A DNA stretch of 39,106 nt from Candidatus Aenigmatarchaeota archaeon. Lineage in GTDB: Archaea; Aenigmatarchaeota; Aenigmatarchaeia; Aenigmatarchaeales; Aenigmatarchaeaceae. The translations under genes were made by a program, and so were the position numbers. The first letter of the stretch is position 1. Every line of letters starts with the position of its first letter. The stretch covers positions 1 to 39,106 of the forward strand of contig JAFGAZ010000005.1 of assembly GCA_016933455.1 (NCBI GenBank), read 5' to 3'. The notes under the pieces are model-generated. The model was not told where the DNA came from. It searched no databases and was given only the letters and a program-made list of their open reading frames with translations. Shown in pieces: positions 37,434 to 39,106 of the stretch.

Positions 37434-37489
37434 TAATGAATATCAATTCATTATACTATATTGAATATATATTCATTATAGTATTTAAA
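37434..37489 (-). promoter_or_regulatory. Complex operator-promoter of the DUF5320 operon
   Basis: TATA-like TTTAAATA at 37489-37482 (minus strand) predicts a start near 37459. Over it lies a 32-base palindrome, 37453-37484: outer arms ATACTATA and TATAGTAT, core TGAATATATATTCA (37462-37475), with a single mismatched pair (37461/37476). Next to it is a second one, TAATGAAT-ATCA-ATTCATTA (37434-37453). A repressor bound here would block initiation. Confidence 0.6.
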
Positions 37490-37508
37490 GAAATACGTTT
37501 CGAAAAAA

Positions 37509-38375
37509 TCACATATCATGTATTTTTTCTATTATGTTGTTGAAAATTTTAGAATATTTTTTGTTTATCTTTGACACAGGCTTCATGCTCACAGTGGACT
37601 TTATGAAATCCTTCCTGTAAGGTATTTTTCCCAAAATCGGTATTTTTTTCTTTTTTGCAAAGTCCTCTATTTTCGAGCAGAATTTTTTGTCTATGTTGCA
37701 TTTGTTTATTACAATGCCACTGTCTATTTTGAAATGATCTGCCAAATACAAGACCCTTTTCATGTCATGAAGAGCGGAAGGTGTCGGCTCTGTGACAGCT
37801 ATTACAAAATCAGTCCCTGTTATGGAAGCTATGACAGGGCAGCCTATGCCTGCTGCAGAATCTATCAAAACAAAATCGTGTTTTTTCTTCGTGTCTATTT
37901 TTTGTGAATTCTTCCTAAGCTCTGCCACAACTTCACCGGAGGCGAGTTCTCCTAGCTTTAGCTCTCCCGATACAAGCAGGATTTTATAGTTTCTTCCTGT
38001 GTAAACAGAACCTATTATCTTTTTGGATTTTCCTATTGCATTGTTTGGACAAGAAACCATGCAGGCTCCGCAGCCTATGCAGACGTCCTTTACAAAAGCA
38101 GGATACCTGTTCTTTACAAAAACTATGGCGTTTTGCTTGCATACCAAAGCGCATTTTCCGCATTTGGTGCATTTTGAACGGTTCCATTTCGGTATCATTT
38201 GCTTTATGTCTTTGTACTTTTTTCTTTTAACATTCAAAAGAAGATGATCATTGGGACATTCTGCATCAGCATCAATAAGCATGGTTTTGGTTTTTTTCCC
38301 AAGTTCGACTGCCAAGGATGTGGCTACCATGGACTTGCCCACTCCGCCCTTGCCGCCTGTTACTGCTATAATCAT
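37509..38375 (-). CDS. MinD-superfamily P-loop ATPase with inserted ferredoxin domain
   Basis: A 288-residue ATPase of the Mrp/MinD group (COG1149 type). GGKGGVGKS is the deviant Walker A, IDADAEC follows, and after about residue 65 a two-cluster ferredoxin is inserted: CTKCGKCALVCKQNAI and CIGCGACMVSCPNNAI. The ATPase continues with DFVLIDSAAGIGCPVIASI and AVTEPTPSALHDM. Such proteins are thought to load or move metal clusters. ATG 38375 is chosen because GAGGTG lies 11 bases upstream; the frame extends 8 residues further. Third gene of an operon with two FeMo-cofactor-binding-like proteins. Confidence 0.92.
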   Translation of the reverse strand: MIIAVTGGKGGVGKSMVATSLAVELGKKTKTMLIDADAECPNDHLLLNVKRKKYKDIKQMIPKWNRSKCTKCGKCALVCKQNAIVFVKNRYPAFVKDVCIGCGACMVSCPNNAIGKSKKIIGSVYTGRNYKILLVSGELKLGELASGEVVAELRKNSQKIDTKKKHDFVLIDSAAGIGCPVIASITGTDFVIAVTEPTPSALHDMKRVLYLADHFKIDSGIVINKCNIDKKFCSKIEDFAKKKKIPILGKIPYRKDFIKSTVSMKPVSKINKKYSKIFNNIIEKIHDM

Positions 38376-38403
38376 ATTTTTCACACCTCTGATATGCAAT
38401 TTA

Positions 38404-38757
38404 TTAAGAATGCACCTTGCAAGAATCTTTCGGGTCTGCCCTTTTGATTTTCCCGTTTTTCCAAAATTCTATTGCTTCTTTTACGGTTTGAGAATTTGCA
38501 ACATAAACATCTATTCCCAAATCTTTGCACAAGGCAATTGCTCTTGGTCCTATGTCCCTGCATATCAGAATATCTGCTCCAATATTTTTTATGAATTCAG
38601 GAGGCATACCGAATCCTCCCTTGTGCTCGCTTTTGTTGTCTAATACCTTTATTTTACCATTTTTTTCATCAAACAGAGTGTATGTTTTGCATCTTCCGAA
38701 ATGCTCTGCTACCTTTTCTTCAAGACCCAGTTTGCCTTCTGTTGGTATTGCTATCAT
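38404..38757 (-). CDS. Dinitrogenase iron-molybdenum cofactor-binding family protein (NifX/NafY-like), second copy
   Basis: A 117-residue protein with the ribonuclease H-like fold of the NifX/NafY group: IAIPTEGKLGLEEKVAEHFGRCKTYTLFD at the start, GADILICRDIGPRAIALCKDLGIDVYVA in the middle. Family members bind iron or FeMo-type clusters; in organisms without nitrogenase their cargo is unknown. A C-terminal tail with Cys and His (KDSCKVHS) is extra and may bind metal. It follows a shorter paralogue by one base and precedes the MinD-ferredoxin ATPase by 28 bases. Confidence 0.9.
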   Translation of the reverse strand: MIAIPTEGKLGLEEKVAEHFGRCKTYTLFDEKNGKIKVLDNKSEHKGGFGMPPEFIKNIGADILICRDIGPRAIALCKDLGIDVYVANSQTVKEAIEFWKNGKIKRADPKDSCKVHS

Positions 38758-38758
38758 T

Positions 38759-39082
38759 CTATATCTCTTTTAGTTTGTTTTTTATGAAATCGTCAATAAC
38801 CTTGTCTACACTGCCTTTTCCTGTATAAATTTTAACTTTGAATTGCTTTAGAACAGCACAAGCTCTTGGTCCCAAATTTACAACAATCAAAGCTTCTATG
38901 CCTTTTTCCACCAAAGATTTTGCAGTTGATAATCCAGCTCCAGTGTTTTGCTGACTAGACAAATTATTTATTATATCCTTTTTTGTGATTTTGTTTTCTT
39001 TTATTTCTACCAATAAGAACTTTTCAGTTCTGCCAAAGAATTCGTTAACCTCTTTTTCTTTCAAAGGTATGGCCACTTTCAT
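38759..39082 (-). CDS. Dinitrogenase iron-molybdenum cofactor-binding family protein (NifX/NafY-like), first copy
   Basis: A 107-residue protein paralogous to the next gene: KVAIPLKEKEVNEFFGRTEKFLLVE at the start and GIEALIVVNLGPRACAVLKQFKVKIYTG in the middle, where the conserved Gly-Pro-Arg-Ala motif is kept. It is the first gene of the operon and its ATG lies 3 bases from a perfect TGAATAATTATTCA palindrome. No nitrogenase genes are in the window, so a general role in Fe-S or metal cofactor handling with the MinD-type ATPase is more likely. Confidence 0.9.
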   Translation of the reverse strand: MKVAIPLKEKEVNEFFGRTEKFLLVEIKENKITKKDIINNLSSQQNTGAGLSTAKSLVEKGIEALIVVNLGPRACAVLKQFKVKIYTGKGSVDKVIDDFIKNKLKEI

Positions 39083-39084
39083 AA

Positions 39085-39098
39085 TGAATAATTATTCA
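39085..39098 (-). promoter_or_regulatory. Palindromic operator at the start of the NifX-like operon
   Basis: TGAATAATTATTCA is a perfect 14-base palindrome just 3 bases before the ATG at 39082, so it covers the transcription start if the mRNA is leaderless. It shares outer half-sites with 37462-37475. The TATA box would lie beyond the window. Confidence 0.55.
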
Positions 39099-39106
39099 AA
39101 ATACTA

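Noticed and set aside
37509-39082. Nitrogen fixation genes
   Set aside because: NifX/NafY-like and MinD-ferredoxin proteins also occur widely without nitrogenase; no nifHDK, nifB or nifE/N is present in the window.
1-39106. CRISPR arrays, tRNA or rRNA genes, transposons
   Set aside because: No regularly spaced repeats, no tRNA-like T-loop and acceptor pairing, no rRNA-like conserved stretches and no transposase or terminal repeats were seen on reading both strands.

Overview
The window is archaeal chromosome: it carries a histone, transcription factor B, the translation factor aIF5A, archaeal-type ribosomal proteins (eL33/L35Ae, eL24, eS28, eL8/L7Ae, uS2), an archaeal CCA-adding enzyme, an Ogg2-type 8-oxoguanine glycosylase, a UbiA lipid prenyltransferase and a MEMO-family protein. 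Genes are short and tightly packed. First genes of transcription units usually have a TATA-like box 24-29 bases before the start codon, implying leaderless mRNAs, while genes inside operons carry GGTGA-type Shine-Dalgarno sites or ATGA overlaps. The compactness and several unrecognised genes would suit a DPANN-type lineage, but I cannot fix the phylum from sequence alone. Superoxide reductase, rubrerythrin, IorAB, ferredoxins and MinD-ferredoxin proteins point to an anaerobe.

Layout. 1-2800: tail of the CCA-adding enzyme gene, a membrane-helix protein with a CBS protein, and the glycosylase. 2827-7036: a MacB/FtsX-type ABC exporter operon (ATPase, secreted Ig-like protein, two tandem permeases with a gene-conversion patch). 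7037-8818: aIF5A, histone and TFB. 8819-14787: a divergently transcribed locus of mostly unrecognised proteins (two tandem paralogues, a coiled-coil protein, a 54-residue membrane protein, a 560-residue zinc-binding protein, an endonuclease IV-like TIM barrel with a large insertion), then a nucleotidyltransferase-HEPN fusion. 14929-19804: eL33, a KaiC-like ATPase with a V4R-like partner, UbiA, a TrmB regulator preceded by two overlooked four-cysteine mini-proteins, a dCTP deaminase-fold protein and an NDK-like protein. 19826-24164: ribosomal genes, GluRS, MEMO and uS2. 24282-26765: Fe-S assembly operon (IscS, cysteine-rich membrane protein, IscU, ferredoxin, DUF1858). 26862-32926: anchored thioredoxin-fold protein, zinc/acidic protein, ROK kinase, aminotransferase and IorAB. 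32929-36662: redox and oxygen-defence block (desulforedoxin-like protein, sulfite-oxidase-fold lipoprotein, two-helix cytochrome b, superoxide reductase, rubrerythrin, thioredoxin-CcdA fusion, thioredoxin). 36689-39082: DUF134 regulator, two Gly/Arg-rich small proteins, MinD-ferredoxin ATPase and two FeMo-cofactor-binding-like proteins.

How parts fit. The last block shares one palindromic element, TGAATA-WW-TATTCA, at three promoters, which suggests a local regulon with DUF134 as candidate regulator. The aminotransferase and IorAB form a plausible aromatic amino acid fermentation route feeding ferredoxin. The rubrerythrin-superoxide reductase operon continues into an extracytoplasmic molybdoenzyme and membrane haem protein that could repair oxidised surface proteins.

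No rRNA, tRNA, CRISPR array, insertion sequence or replication origin was seen. No stretch above about 175 bases lacks a gene.
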